64,000 nucleotides of DNA from Lingula anatina (GCF_001039355.2 NW_019775417.1:318698-382697), one strand, 5' to 3'; counted from the first letter of the stretch, positions 44,305 through 56,690 are shown. Translations and numbers: made by a program. The notes: generated from the letters alone by a model not told the origin.

Positions 44305-45354
44305 ATGGAAGTTTGGAATGAAACAAATATATCAGCTGACTTCGGGAGCGAGGTCGAAAGTGACGAACGTTATACGCTTCTTACATTTTTAAATGGCACG
44401 TTTAGATCTGTCAGCGGCAACGAGACCGAAACACCAAACAAAACCTTATATGATTCTCCAGGCTGTGATGTTCTTGATAGTAACGCATTTCGTATAGTTC
44501 ATACAGTTTTGCCTGTCTGTGGAGTGGTTGGGAATATGGCGGCACTTCTGGCATTGTCACGTATGCCGAAGCCTGTGACAGCATTCCACATTATGCTTAT
44601 AAACGTTGCAGTATCGGACTTTGTATCAATGGTCTTCTATTTTCTATCAGGAATCATGATGCTCATCGAACGTCCGACCTGTTCTACAGTGAGACCCATG
44701 TCCATCTGGTATATTATGAATGAGATCTCTTTTTTATCGTTGGTTTGCACGATTTGGGCAACGTTTGGACTCGTTGTCTGCCAATATGTGTCTACAAAAG
44801 CACCATTTTACTATTTGACATCAACCTCAGTGGCGCACGCTAAAATATATATCTCAACTACTTGGACTGCTTCAATTATTTTCATTTGTTTAACGACTAT
44901 AGGGCCCCGTGTTACTGAAAATGAAAGAACGTTCATTTTCATTACTGATTGTGTGTTCCTGATATCATTTGTAATCACCACACTGGCGGTAGTGTATACA
45001 CACTGGGAAATGTTGAAGTATGTGCGTCGCGGGCCGCCTACTCTTGGAAGCAACAGTGAAAACACTGGTGAACGCTCGACTTTGAAGGCCAGGAAAACTG
45101 TTGCCATTTTGGCAGTGGTCATGCTGCTATTTTGGGCTCCGGGCGTTACACACATGTGTTTAAGTATTGTAGACCAGTTTAGAGGATGTGTACATAAAAC
45201 ATGTCAGTATTTGACACGTCTTATTGCTCTGATTGGGAATTTTCTTATTGTCTTAAATAGCGTCGTCAATCCTTTAATTTATGGCTTGAGATTGACCATT
45301 GTCAGGAAAGGCTATGCCAAGCTATTTGGCTGTGTCAGATGCAATGGACTGTAA
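44305..45354 (+). CDS. Rhodopsin-class (class A) G protein-coupled receptor, single exon, orphan
   Basis: A 349-residue seven-transmembrane receptor. The ATG at 44305 has a good context (AAAG before, G after); the open frame extends 33 nt upstream without an in-frame ATG. The N-terminus has five N-x-S/T sequons (near residues 5, 8, 30, 39, 45). Landmarks: GN in TM1 (N77), NVAVSD in TM2 (D105), TM4 Trp (187), FWAP in TM6 (277-279), NPLIY in TM7 (322-326), and a Cys-containing tail (LFGCVRC). The end of TM3 reads C-Q-Y-V-S-T with correct spacing to P-F-Y-Y, so the usual D/E-R-Y arginine is glutamine (Q160). No Cys is seen at the usual start of TM3, and TM5 lacks its usual proline; melanocortin-type receptors share these two features. 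The ligand is unknown. It is opposite in strand to the pentraxins and unrelated to them. Confidence 0.9.
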   Translation: MEVWNETNISADFGSEVESDERYTLLTFLNGTFRSVSGNETETPNKTLYDSPGCDVLDSNAFRIVHTVLPVCGVVGNMAALLALSRMPKPVTAFHIMLINVAVSDFVSMVFYFLSGIMMLIERPTCSTVRPMSIWYIMNEISFLSLVCTIWATFGLVVCQYVSTKAPFYYLTSTSVAHAKIYISTTWTASIIFICLTTIGPRVTENERTFIFITDCVFLISFVITTLAVVYTHWEMLKYVRRGPPTLGSNSENTGERSTLKARKTVAILAVVMLLFWAPGVTHMCLSIVDQFRGCVHKTCQYLTRLIALIGNFLIVLNSVVNPLIYGLRLTIVRKGYAKLFGCVRCNGL

Positions 45355-46735
45355 TTATATGTCATAACGATCAAGCACACTTTCATAAACTGCATGAAAG
45401 GAATCGTACGACCTTACGTTTTCCGACAAAAAAATTATAGTGAGTGACTACATGTGTAGCTTAGGGCGCAGTTTATCGAATATAGTTCTTTAAATTTACC
45501 GATTGTCCTTCAATCGTTATTATAACCGAACACGTCAAGTAAATTTAACACATAAATGCCCAGTGACAAGTCGACAATGAAGATTCTGCCTGCACATTTG
45601 GCTTCATTTTATTGTACACCAATTGTACAGGACAGGAGTACTGTGAATATGTTACATCAGAATAACCTTCTGCAGTGATTGGTGTGTTTATGCTTGTATA
45701 TGCATGCTGATCAACGACGATAATGAAGCATTCTATTTCATACTATGAATATGTGTATGGAACCGAAAACGGAACTTGTTTATTTTTGGTGACTGTGTTA
45801 ATGCTTACAAACACGTGCCCTAGTTATAAATAAGCTGAACGAACAAATTAAATGCTTTTCTAGTTACGTGAAAATTGAATGTAATATTTGTTAATTGTCA
45901 TTGAGTGTTCTACTTTATGTTAACCTTTGAGCAGTTTTTTTCTTTCAGTAGGAAGCAATATACATATGTAATTTTTATCATGCACGCATTATCGTTTTTA
46001 ACGCGAATTTTCAAACTTGCAGTTCTAAATAGTGTCGTGATAAACATAAAGATAGTGCTTGGCATTGACTTTTGATACATGGGACCTTTGACGTACATTT
46101 CATTTTACAAACCACGTCATGATTGATTTAAGGATGTGGAGAGGGGAGCGACTATTGTGATGAAGTAAAGATGTGAAGTGAAAAACTGTTGAAATGAGCT
46201 TTTTGTCGATATGCAACATGTTAGTATACCTTGGATGGTACCTCTTCCTCTCCACGCCGTTAAACGATAATGAAGTCTCACTTAGCTACACTCAACAATT
46301 CCCAATAATTGGTACTTCAAGTAGTCATGCTAGAGAATTTTAAAATGTAAAATACGTCATTTCAGATTGTACATGTATGCTTAAGAATCTAAAACAGTTT
46401 TTATTATTTTCATGTTGTACTAGTACATACCTGTACATACAAGTGTCTTGCTGAACCGAGCGTGGGATGCTTTATTTAATTAAGAACACAATTATCCTTT
46501 GTTCAGTAAAATGATATTTTTACTACCGCAAAGCTTATTGACTCAGCCAAAAAAATTAGTAGATGCGGCACTAGAACCGTCTCCTAAAAGGGCGTATGAT
46601 AAGAGCATACCTCCCCCTCTCTTAACATTTGGGAGTAAGGGTTGGGTAACACGCCACAGCCTTTCTGCCATCCACCATTTTCTTTTCTAACTAATTTCTA
46701 AATAATCCAAACTAATTCACTGGCTTAGTCCGGCA
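45355..46735. other. Spacer downstream of the GPCR, nothing recognised
   Basis: AT-rich, includes the presumed GPCR 3' UTR. No canonical AATAAA was seen soon after the stop, and no transposon signature was noticed. The 63-codon frame at 46499 has no family resemblance. Confidence 0.4.
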
Positions 46736-47397
46736 CATTTATTTGTTTTAATTTATTAAGATAGTTGTATTTCAGTCATAGAAGTTAATTAAAAGGAATA
46801 AAACAGATGACGGAGAGCTATAGATTTAAAATTCACATACGCCCTCATTAGGTCTCTTTCTTAACCTTTATTCTGTGATATTCATGTTTGAAATCAGGTC
46901 ATGTGGAAAATAACTGTAGGTGTAGCTCACTGTTGGTGTAGCTCAACTGTAGCTCACGTATTAGTTAGAAACATGCTGGATGTTTATTATTATTATTTTT
47001 TTTAAATATAAAATTCCAATAATTACAAAATTAACAAACGGTCACATATATACATCGAATCCATATGGTCGCTTTCAGCAAATCTTTATTAACTATGTCG
47101 ATTCTGAAAAATGTAGTTCATTCCAATCTAAAAGTACAACTTCAAAGCAAAAGGAAGAAGCGTTAATGTTTTAAAGGCGATTTTCATATCTATGTATATG
47201 TATATGCAATTTCATATTACAGTAATTGGAGTAGTAATATTTTAACAATACTCCTTATTGTTGCGACCTTGAAGTTAGTCTTGGTGACAGTATCCCAGGA
47301 TATGAGACTCCCCTCGTTAGTATTGGCATATATTGCCAGGCCGGGGATGTCGACTTTATCATGGTCCCAGCGTTGACGCCGCCGCCGAATCCCAGGC
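46736..47397 (-). pseudogene. Pentraxin last-exon pseudogene with 3' flank
   Basis: The 3' flank (about 46736-47241) matches that of the intact genes. The exon remnant 47242-47397 reads GSLISWDTVTKTNFKVAT but has a one-base loss before the terminal residues and another in VNVWD (reads VNAGT in one frame). Upstream it runs directly into sequence that in gene E lies beyond the middle exon (GCGATCACATTGC...), so the acceptor, intron 2 and the middle exon were deleted. Confidence 0.8.
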
Positions 47398-47710
47398 AGT
47401 TGCTTGCGATCACATTGCAAGTTGAATAAGAAGTTTTGGCATATATTGCTCGACAAACAGTCGCAAACCAATTGCAACAAGGTTGCATTATAATACATGC
47501 AACATCTCAAATACCACATTCAAGTTACCAGTCGTACACCATTTACCGATTGGTATATCACCTCAGAATAGAAAGTTGTTCTATTTGACGATAAAAAATT
47601 TGAGTTGCCTATGCTTATACATTACAAGGAAAATTAGATGCACTTTTGTAAAAATAAAATGTCGGAAAAACACATTTTCGATATCTGGATGATAATACAA
47701 GGTTACAATA

Positions 47711-47856
47711 CCCTTAAGTGGCTTAGATGTCTGTCACGCCTGCTGAAGCTGCTAGGGCGTAATTAATTATGGTTTAGCAGCTTCCGTAGGCGTCCCAGAT
47801 ATCTAAGCCGCTTAAACTGAAAACAATTTAGCGAGAAGCCCCTTGGAGATGGATCG
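47711..47856. repeat. Foldback hairpin element, copy 5
   Basis: TTAAGTGGCTTAGATGTCTG pairs with CAGATATCTAAGCCGCTTAA, and GAAGCTGCTA with TAGCAGCTTC. The left outer arm (TTCTCGCTAAATTG) is missing while the right one (CAATTTAGCGAGAAG) remains. It lies in what was intron 1 of the pseudogene. Confidence 0.75.
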
Positions 47857-49235
47857 ATTCTATTATATTGATATAGGTATGGGAACCTAGTCTTTGACAC
47901 CCAAACTTCCTTCAGTGAAGATGAGCCCTCACTGTCATTACAAAAAGTCAGAACGACAGCAGTAAATCAGCATACACGGGGGTTCTGTCTCACGCAAAAA
48001 AGACATAGTTAACCAAAACATTCTAGTCTGTGACTGTAAAGATATCTTTCTTTCTGTTGTTATGTCTGATCAAGGTTAATGCACATCCTGTTTTTAATGC
48101 ATACTGCACAACGTTGTATGAATATAAAACACATATTGCGCGGTTGTTTTTACATTCTCCTCTTGAATTGACAACCATTATATCCAACAAAGATAACCAG
48201 CATGCATCGGCAATGATGAAAAGATAAAAATGACAAAGTTCTGGTTTTAAATGCATTTATGTTTTCATCTTTTTTATGACAACACTTCTGTTATGGCCTA
48301 TCACGCAATATCAGATGTTCCATGGTGGCTCCTCCCATATTCTCTCAATTTAAAATATATTTCAAAGCCACAATTTACTCAACTTATTGCTAAGTGTCTA
48401 GTCCTTTACATGGTGTACGTACCACTATATAAGAGGAACCTTAATTGTCATTTTTGGTAAGGTCAGTAAGAAGGGTGGATATTCACCCACGCGGACACAC
48501 CTGCATATACAGGCACATACGCACAAACAACAACAGGAACCAAAATATTGATAACAGTCTGCGACACTCCTCCTACCTTTTCGTGCATTTTGTATTATGT
48601 TTTCTAAGAACGATGCCTAAAATTACAAAATGTATTTTTTCTAGCTATATATTCCTACAATACCAGCACGTTGTTAAACGCTATATCCAATAAAGCAAAT
48701 ACATGCGGGTTTATGTCGTAATCTTTCTGGTTAAGTTACTTTCATTGTATTGCGTGCAAACACAGATCATCTACCAATACAAGAAGTCAACATTAACGCT
48801 TCCAGAACAAACGCTCTATGTTGCAACACCGGCAAATATCTTTCAAGATAAACATGTAGTGTAGACCAAAATTCTGCTGTCTGTGACTATAAACAAATAC
48901 TCTTTCTCTAATGATCTGTGAATTGTTTTATAATGCGTTATTTACAAAGAAGCTTTTTGATGCACAAGAAAATCGGCCGAGTCGGACCATAAGTAAGCTT
49001 TGTACCTGTTCTATATTTCATGGGCATATTTGGGTCGAAGAAAGACAAGGTACATAGGCAGTTATTCGGTTCACATATTATTTTAAGTGTTTTTGTGTGA
49101 AAAAGACAAACGTCAGGGTTATCAATGAACCCAACGTAATTTCGTCTTGGGATTTCACCCCCCCTTGTAATAATATACCCTGATGGGAAGGCAGCAATTA
49201 TATTCATACCATACATATTACATTCACATATTTAT

Positions 49236-49306
49236 CTGGAACATGAGACCCCATTGTCAATACAAGAAATCCAGACTAACGCTGCAAGCAGTGGATGTCC
49301 AAACAT
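49236..49306 (-). pseudogene. Broken pentraxin signal-peptide exon
   Basis: The leader MFGHPLLAALVWISC is intact, but near its end one extra base shifts the frame and the donor GT is now AT (CCAGATAAAT for CCAGGTAAAT). It would have been the first exon of the pseudogene whose last exon is at 47.2 kb. Upstream sequence stops resembling the other copies after about 49325, and no promoter block is seen. Confidence 0.78.
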
Positions 49307-49963
49307 GATAGTGTCCCTTACAGAAACAATTAATTAACAGTCATGGTGACTTAGATATAATTTAATGATATATTCAGATAAAATTGAGTGATGGAAAATA
49401 GTATGTCAATTTAGAATGTATCTGGCATTAAGCTTTACCATATGCAGAGCTATGTATATGTAGCAGCTTGCATGCCAGCCGTTAAAATTAATTTGCATTG
49501 TAATAGCCTGTAATTGATAGAAAGAGTAAATTTTTCATTGATTAATATGTGACTTGGCGAGTTGCAAGTCAGTCATAGAAGTAAATTTAAAGAAATAAAA
49601 GAGGTGACTGAGAGATATACATTTTAACTTAAAATACACTCTCATAATGATGTTTGAAACAAGTTCGAGTGGAAAACAACTGTAGGAACGAATAGCTCAC
49701 GTATTGTTGAAAAACACCCGGATATTTTCTATACAATTCCAGTTGTTGAAAATCGACAAAGGGCCCCTTACACACGTGTAAACCATATTGTCGCTTTCAG
49801 CAATTCTTTATTAACTTGGTATGTGGATTTTTAAACATTTAGTTCATTCCAATCTCAAAGTAAAATTTCAAAGGAAAAGGAAGAGGTGCTGATGCTTAAT
49901 TGCGATCCATATAGGATACAGACCAAAGGCATATTACAGAAAAGTAAATGTAGTGGTAACATT

Positions 49964-52478
49964 TTAACAATGGTCCTCATACGTTGCCACTTTGAAGTTA
50001 GTCTTGGTGACAGTGTCCCAGGAAATGAGACTTCCCTCGTTAGTATTGGCACATATTGCCAGGCCGGTGACGTCGACTTTATCATGGTCCCAGACGTTGA
50101 CGCCGCCTACTAATCCAACGAATGATGGGTGCTTCGGAACACAATCAGGTGTTGCCTCGTAATGGGTATGTCCAACGAACCACTTACCACCTGGAAATAT
50201 GTATTCAAAAAGAAACAATATCGAAGGCTTGCACGATTATTCATAATTCAAAATAATAAAAAAAAACAATGGCAAGGCTCTATGTTAATCCCTTGATTGT
50301 CCCTAGATCAGAGTACACTGGGAAGGAAATTGAGGATGGGTCATTCAAAACTGCACAGGATCACATTTATAACTTGTGAAAGCAAGGAATATATATGACC
50401 GTAATTCTTAAATTTTAACACCATCATCTTCATGTATTTAAATAATAAATCACCTTAACATTTAAGTGCCGAAATATACATACAATAATTCTGGCGAAGT
50501 TGTTTACAAGATGTGTTCTTGTAGCTTCTGACAGCCAATAACCTAAAGCACGCGTTTTTGTACTAGGTAGCATCCAAACACCGTGATCTTACCTCCAGGT
50601 ATATGTGAAACATTAACAGGATGGGTCAGCGCGTGGATACCATCCCTATACATATCTATCTTTCTGTTGGCACCACTCCACACCACACACCAGTGGTGCC
50701 AGTTCCCATCGGCCGGTAGGGGCGCTTCGGCACCAGAGGATCTATCCAGTACGCTAACGCCCTTCAAAACAACCGAGTAGCCGTGACCAACGGGGCTGTA
50801 TCCAAGTTCAATACTCCGACGAGACCTCTTTGAACCGTAGGACAGAATGGGGCCGCTTGTGGTGCGGATGGTTTTGATCCATACGCAGGCTGTAAAAGCT
50901 TCCAAATCGGGGGTATTGGTGTGTAGAAGTGACCAGGAAAGGTCGTTATCTGGCTCAGGGAAGTACATAACCCGAAAGCCTGGAAATAAAAATCAGTAAT
51001 GACGTAGTGCGAGGTCATTGTGACATCAACAGAACTAACAGAGATTATTTAACAAGTGCACTATAGCATTTTTTTTTATTTTGCATATTAAGCAGAGCAA
51101 TTTATTATATTCTGTCCAGAATGATCTCAATTTGACACACGTAAAAAGGAAGTAGAATTGCTCTCCTACGTCAGCAGAAGCGCTGAGACAATTGGTCCGT
51201 TAAAAAGTTGTCCGGTGCTCACCCCGACGGTACGCCTATTGCAGTTTCGTATTAAATCATCGTAGTCTATTTTTTTTAAATTGTCATTTTGGGTATTTCA
51301 TAATTGAAAATAGATTTTGTGTCAAGTCCAGATACTTTACATTTGTTATATTTTTCCGTGGGTAAACATAAGCTTTGTTACATCATAATGTTGGGGATGA
51401 GACAAAAAAGAGATAAGACCAGAAGTTTGCAGCCTTTAAACGCATTCGGTTGGTTTAATGGTCTAAGACCAAGCTCTTATTTGATTTTGTATACAGTATG
51501 TCGCTCAAATCAGGCGAAGAACGTTTATACTTGTTTCTGCATTTAAAACTGTTAATGACTATTTTAATTTACAGCGAGCGCAAGCATGCTGTTGATGATG
51601 AGAACCCTTGCTATTTATACCCCCAAAACATACAAAATTGTTTACTCCGTATTAGCTGAGTTAAGAATTTATTTCAAGGCATATCCAAATCCACTACTGA
51701 ACAAACAAATATGTATCATTCAGCCACAATATGCACATTGAGACAGGGAACCATGTGAAGGGTACATCAACACCAGTTGAAAAAAGAAAATGCCAAATTT
51801 GCTTCTCTGGAGTTATGGAGGATGAGGAGCACTTTTTAATTACATGCCCCTGTATACAGAATATAGAAAAGAACTCTTTCAAATAGTACAAAGCGCCCAT
51901 ACATGCTTTACACATTTAAACAACAAAGATAAATTCTCCTTCATAATGAACAACCCAAATAAGACAGTGATAATATCTTTGGCCAAATTCCTTAACCTCG
52001 CTTTTAACAAAAGAAACTGTGCTATATCTTCCACTTTGTGATGTATAAATAATTACTATACATATGAAGGTTTGTTTCACATAGTAGAAAACAGGCACGT
52101 GCATAATTAATATCTAAATCTTAGTCATGTATACAATACTTGAAGTGTGATGCTAGCGTATGATCAGTGCTGTGAGCAGTTGACTCGGCATTAAGACCGC
52201 ACCTAGCTTATGATTATGAAATACTGAATGTATAATAATGGTGCATTTCAACAATGTAACTTTGGTGATATTCAACTATGTATTTTATTATTATTATCAT
52301 CATCATTATTATTGTTACTATTACTTTATCTCTGTACATTTTCACCAGCTCGGTTTGGTGCAGAAAGTATGAATAAAGCATATATTAAATTAAATACCCG
52401 AGACCATAATTATTTGATTTCACCTTAGTAGTCTATCATGATAAGTCGGAAGGACGAACATTAACGCGTGTTTTCACA

Positions 52479-52525
<47 letters not shown>

Positions 52526-52712
52526 CTGCACCCATACAGTGATGGAAAAATGCCAGCCCCTAAAAACAGTGAAACATATAACATAAAAAGGAGCCAAGAG
52601 GGCAGTGATGCTGGGGGAGTAACATGAAAAAATGTACTCTACCTGGCATCGCGGTTCCAATGCTAATACAAGACGTCAGAACCAACACTGCAAACAGTGA
52701 ATCTCCAAACAT
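49964..52712 (-). CDS. Pentraxin gene G (secreted, CRP-like), 3 exons, divergent
   Basis: Exons: 52643-52712 (signal peptide MFGDSLFAVLVLTSCISIG..., 23 aa), 50593-50979, and 49964-50190 ending in TAA; 227 aa. Splice sites are canonical and phase 1. Landmarks are GFRVMYFPEPDND, FTACVWIKT, NWHHWCVVWSGANRKIDMYR and WFVGHTHYEATPDC, then VGGVNVWDHDKV and the terminal EDHC. Both cysteines of the usual C-x-x-C are replaced (SKRSRRSIEL), and a Cys appears in the second loop (PDC). Five cysteines remain, so at least one is unpaired or makes an intermolecular bond. NVS sequon present. Intron 1 (1.7 kb) holds a LINE end and a CA repeat. The ATTAAA signal of other copies reads ATTAAG here. Confidence 0.85.
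51680..52400 (+). mobile_element. Non-LTR retrotransposon 3' end (ORF2 zinc-binding tail) in gene G intron 1
   Basis: Plus-strand frames read IETGNHVKGTSTPVEKRKCQ, then CFSGVMEDEEHFLITCP. This is the C-x-x-C...H-x4-C segment at the end of many LINE ORF2 proteins. After a frameshift, CPLYTEYRKELFQIVQ and IISLAKFLNLAFNKR follow. AATAAA at about 52372 and an A/T-rich end close it. It belongs to a different family from the L2-like fragments, and is 5'-truncated and inactive. Confidence 0.72.
52475..52524. repeat. (CA)n microsatellite
   Basis: About 25 CA units with one T interruption, in intron 1 of gene G. Confidence 0.95.
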
Positions 52713-52794
52713 GATGGTGTCAATCAAGACCAAAAAATAGAGTATGCCTGTGCTTTGGGGCACCTACGCTCTTTGTCTGGTATTCCGAGATCAA

Positions 52795-52821
52795 ACTTCA
52801 AATGTTCACGTTTTATATAAG
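52795..52821 (-). promoter_or_regulatory. Core promoter of pentraxin gene G
   Basis: Minus-strand CTTATATAAAACG is the strongest TATA box in the array, followed by TGAACATTTGAAG, a diverged form of the shared CTCGTTTTGAAAC. It is about 100 nt upstream of the ATG at 52712. Confidence 0.6.
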
Positions 52822-53385
52822 TAAAGGTCGACTATACATGTATTATAAATCCGTGCACTCTGATTGGCTAAGTCAGATATGTCACATGTCATATGTCATA
52901 TGTCATGCAGATCGTCCGTGTTCTCCGTTTTTTACTTAACACGGAATACCAGTATAGAAGAACAGACCAATATTCTCTCTATGAAACAAATAAAAAAGGC
53001 AACCCACCAAATGAATCACAATATCATAATTTTAGAAAAAGGGAGTTATGGAATTGTATGATAGTATATATTTTATGAAATTATATTCTCACGTAGATGT
53101 ACTGTTGGTTGTTGTAGATGATTTCCTTGCATATGACGTCATTGTGACGAGACTTTTAATGTAGATTCACTATTCATTATGCTACTGATTTATGCTTTAT
53201 CAGACACAACCTGTCTTTGCTATTTTTCAGAGTTAATTTTGTATACTATAGCAAATATTGGCCAGTTAAGATGCAAATATGGTCAATTGCAGACCCGAGA
53301 TGACAAAGTCATGTAGTTATGAGACATTACTTGTATAAAATCTTTCATGTATATGAAAAAATATTCCGAGCTAGGATTTCTGCAT
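52822..53385. other. Spacer, nothing recognised
   Basis: Contains a short run of GTCATAT repeats (about 52878-52906) but no gene or mobile element I can name. Confidence 0.4.
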
Positions 53386-53389
53386 TTTT

Positions 53390-53985
53390 ACGGCAACTAA
53401 AGCATGAAATTTGGCACAGTGGTAGAGAATGAAATTCTAAGCAATTTTGGATATATGGGCATGTCTGGAAATTTCAATATGGCCGCCAAATCCAATATGG
53501 CCGCCACAAATACTCTTTTCAATGAAAACTTCTAATATATAGTCCTATAATGGTTTGAAATATCATTTTATAGCTGAAAAATATCATGCTATGAATGAAT
53601 TATCAATATCCGCTTCTACAGGTGTATGGAATTCCAAAATGGCCTCCAAAAGTAAAATAAGCAGTCTACTTACTCAAAATATGCAGTAGTTTTGTGAAAT
53701 CATCAAGCACTTACAATTACAAGCATAAAAATTGGCACAGTTGTGGAGAACATGATTCTAAGCAACACTGGATATGGGGGCATGTCTGAAAATTCCAATA
53801 TGGCAGTCAATTTCAATATGGCCCCCAAAATACCCTTTCAAGGTGAAAGTTATTTGTATAGTCTTTGATGAAAATATCATCTAATGGTTATAAAATACCA
53901 TAGTATGTATGTAGCATCAGTATCTGCCATTTTAGGTTTTAAAATTCCAAAATGGCCTCCAAAAGTCAGTGGGCCACAAGTATTG
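53390..53985 (-). repeat. Two diverged units of the ~300-bp GGCCATTTTG repeat, inverted orientation
   Basis: GGGCATGTCTGGAAATTTC (about 53458) and GGGCATGTCTGAAAATTCC (about 53779) head two units 321 bp apart. Each continues with AATATGGCCGCC-like motifs and ends with AAAATGGCCTCCAAAAGT. The units are the reverse complement of those at 55.6-56.7 kb. Confidence 0.75.
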
Positions 53986-55590
53986 AATTGTAATCACTCG
54001 TGAAAAGGCACGTGGGCTTTGCAACTACCTGTATAATCAGCATATTCCTACTTGTGCAGGAGCTATTCTACAGAGTTTGTAAAAAAGCATCAAGCATGAT
54101 ACATTTATTATGTACTGAAAACAGTCCTTCTTTTGCTAAACCAAAATAAGTAGTTTGGCTTTTTGCTCTGGATTCTCATTTAGATCAATTCCAAGTTAGC
54201 GATCTACTTATATGGCACTCATGGGCAACTCCCCCTTTCTAAGAAAAAAAGGTATCGTGCAAAATCCATAAAATGTGAAAGAAACACAAAAATAACTAAA
54301 TTTAATAAAAGCTTGGGGTGTACTAATTTTGTCTGTTGTTTATGATTCTTCAGCTAGCTCAGTGCATGGCGCTTCATCAAATGCTCACAAATATAACAAA
54401 ATGACAGCTAATCAAACATACAGGTCTCAACAATTTGGTGTAGTGCATTGGTAAAGTACTAAAAGCAGGGGCACATTTGCACTCGGTAATCTTATGATGT
54501 AATCTTGTGCTTCAAAAGTAAATTAGAAAAGCTTCTAATTTTAAGAAATGGATTTAGTACATTTGCAGTAATGGCTACCGAGAATTTAGTGAAAATTTAT
54601 GAGCAAAGAAATACCCCAAACAGAGGGCAGGTGTTGATACGTGCTGTACCCAAGAGTTGCATTGCAGGCTTCAAACTTCGTGCACTAAAAAGAAGTACTG
54701 GTAGACGCCAAACTTTGGTTTTCATTTGATCATTTGGCAACTTGTTTAGTTACAAACTTATACTTTCAAATAACGGAACATGATAATAAAAGAATTAAAA
54801 TGCTTCAGAAAGTTAATACATAAAGCTTCAAAAATTCAGGGTGTATTCTGAGAATTATACCAAAAAATTAGTGCAATATGGACTTTGAAAGGTAAAAATT
54901 CATCGAGATTTCCGGCATCATTGACTGTGTGGGACAATCCAGAATGAAGCCATGGGGAGTATTCACTTACCCAGATAACAAAACTTACCTTTCGCAGGTA
55001 GCTCCTACCACATTTGTTTGTAGTTATGTGTGCAATTGCTAACTGTGGTGAGGGGAGTCAGAAGCACTGGAAGACGGGTACTATACGGGCTCACACTTGT
55101 ACCCTACATGTACTTATATGCCCTACCACACTTTCATATTCCTATTGCCCCTCATGCATGTAAACTGATGCTTTCTGGTGTTAAAAATGACCAATGCCTC
55201 TTGGTATTTTGTTGGGGAAAGTGGATTACATGTAGAAGCTATAGCTCTAGGCAAATTCTGGGAAAGCTGAGGGAAACACAACTAAAGCTATTATTCAACC
55301 AAATAAGTAGAAATGTCGGTGTAGCTAGCTGTTATCCTCTGTTGAGATATTGTCCATTTACTAAAGTAATAGGTTAATCGCCCATAAAATGTGCAACACC
55401 TACTTGAAAACTTATTTGTGAAAATACCTTGACATTTTCATATCCTTGGCATTTACATAATTGCTGCATGTGGTGTCACAACTGGACCAAAAGGAGTCCT
55501 GTTCCACTTTTTATGGTCATTTGGATCTTAATGTAACTAAAAGAGGGGTTTTTGATAATTCATCTAATCTGAGCTCTGTTTTCAAACGAA
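53986..55590. other. Spacer between inverted repeat clusters, nothing recognised
   Basis: Lies between two oppositely oriented repeat clusters. Short frames (54505-54729, 55030-55377) have no recognisable domain. If the clusters are the ends of one structure, this would be its centre. Confidence 0.35.
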
Positions 55591-56690
55591 AAAAGATTAA
55601 AGATTGTTATAAGTCAGATTATGAAGTAGAATTTTTACTTTCAAAGGATTTTAGTGACCATATTAGAATTTTCAGACATGTCCCTATATAACAAAATTGC
55701 TTAGAGTCCTGTTCTCTACAATTGTGCCAATTTTCATGCTGGTAGTTTTAAATGCATGATGAATTCACCACACTGCTGCTGTGAGTGGTCTGTTTTCTAA
55801 TTTTTGGAGGCCATTTTGGATTTCTATACACCTAAAGAAGCATATATTGATACTTCATGCATACCATAGTTTTGTTTAACCATAGAATGTTATCTTAAGC
55901 TATTACAGGATTATATACTTGAAGTTTTAATTTGAACGGGTATGTGTGGCGGCCATATTGGATTTTGGGGCCATATATTGGAATTTTTAGACATGCCCAT
56001 ATATCCAAAAGTGCTTGGAATCCATTTTTACAACTGTGCCAAATGCCATGCTTGTAGTTTTTGATGAATTCACCACTATGCTGGATATCTTGGATTAGTA
56101 GAGTGCTTTTTAATATTGGCGGCCATTTTGGGTTTAATGCACCTAAAGAAGCAGATGCTGAATTCATACTGTGGTGTTTTTCAACCTTTATATGATATTT
56201 AAGCCCTTTAAAGACTATATACTTGAAGATTTAATTAGAAGCTGTATTTTTGGAGGCCATCTTGGATTTGGCGGCCATTTTTAAATTTTCGGACATGCCC
56301 ATACATCCAAACTTGATCAGAATTTCATTTTCCACAAACGTGTCAAACTTTTTGCTTGTAGTTTTAAGTGCATGATTAATTCACCATTCTAATGGATATC
56401 TTGAATAAATGGTCTGCTTTTTTACTTTTGGCGGCCATTTTGGATTCTATACACCTGAAGGATTTATACCATGGGGTTTTCTAACCTTTATATGATATTT
56501 TAAGTTATTAGAAGACTATGTACTTGAAGTTTTAATTTGAAAAGGTATTTTGGCGGCCATCTTGGATTTGACGGCCATTTTGGAATTTTCAGACATGCCC
56601 ATATATCCAAATTTGCTTAGAATTTCATTGTCCATAAGTGTGCCAAATTTCATGCTTGTAGGTAAAAAATGCACAATTTTTCACCAAATT
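55591..56690 (+). repeat. Tandem array of ~300-bp units with GGCGGCCATTTTGG motif
   Basis: TTTTCAGACATGTCCCTAT (about 55670), TTTTTAGACATGCCCATAT (55985), TTTTCGGACATGCCCATAC (56287) and TTTTCAGACATGCCCATAT (56587) start successive units about 316, 302 and 300 bp apart. Every unit carries TGTGCCAAA, a GATATCTTG segment, GGCGGCCATTTTGG and CACCTAAAGAAGC or a variant. No unit has a long open frame. The same repeat occurs singly in intron 2 of genes B and F. Confidence 0.85.

Noticed and set aside
53390-56690. Possibility that the GGCCATTTTG repeats encode a protein
   Set aside because: No unit has an open frame that persists across copies.
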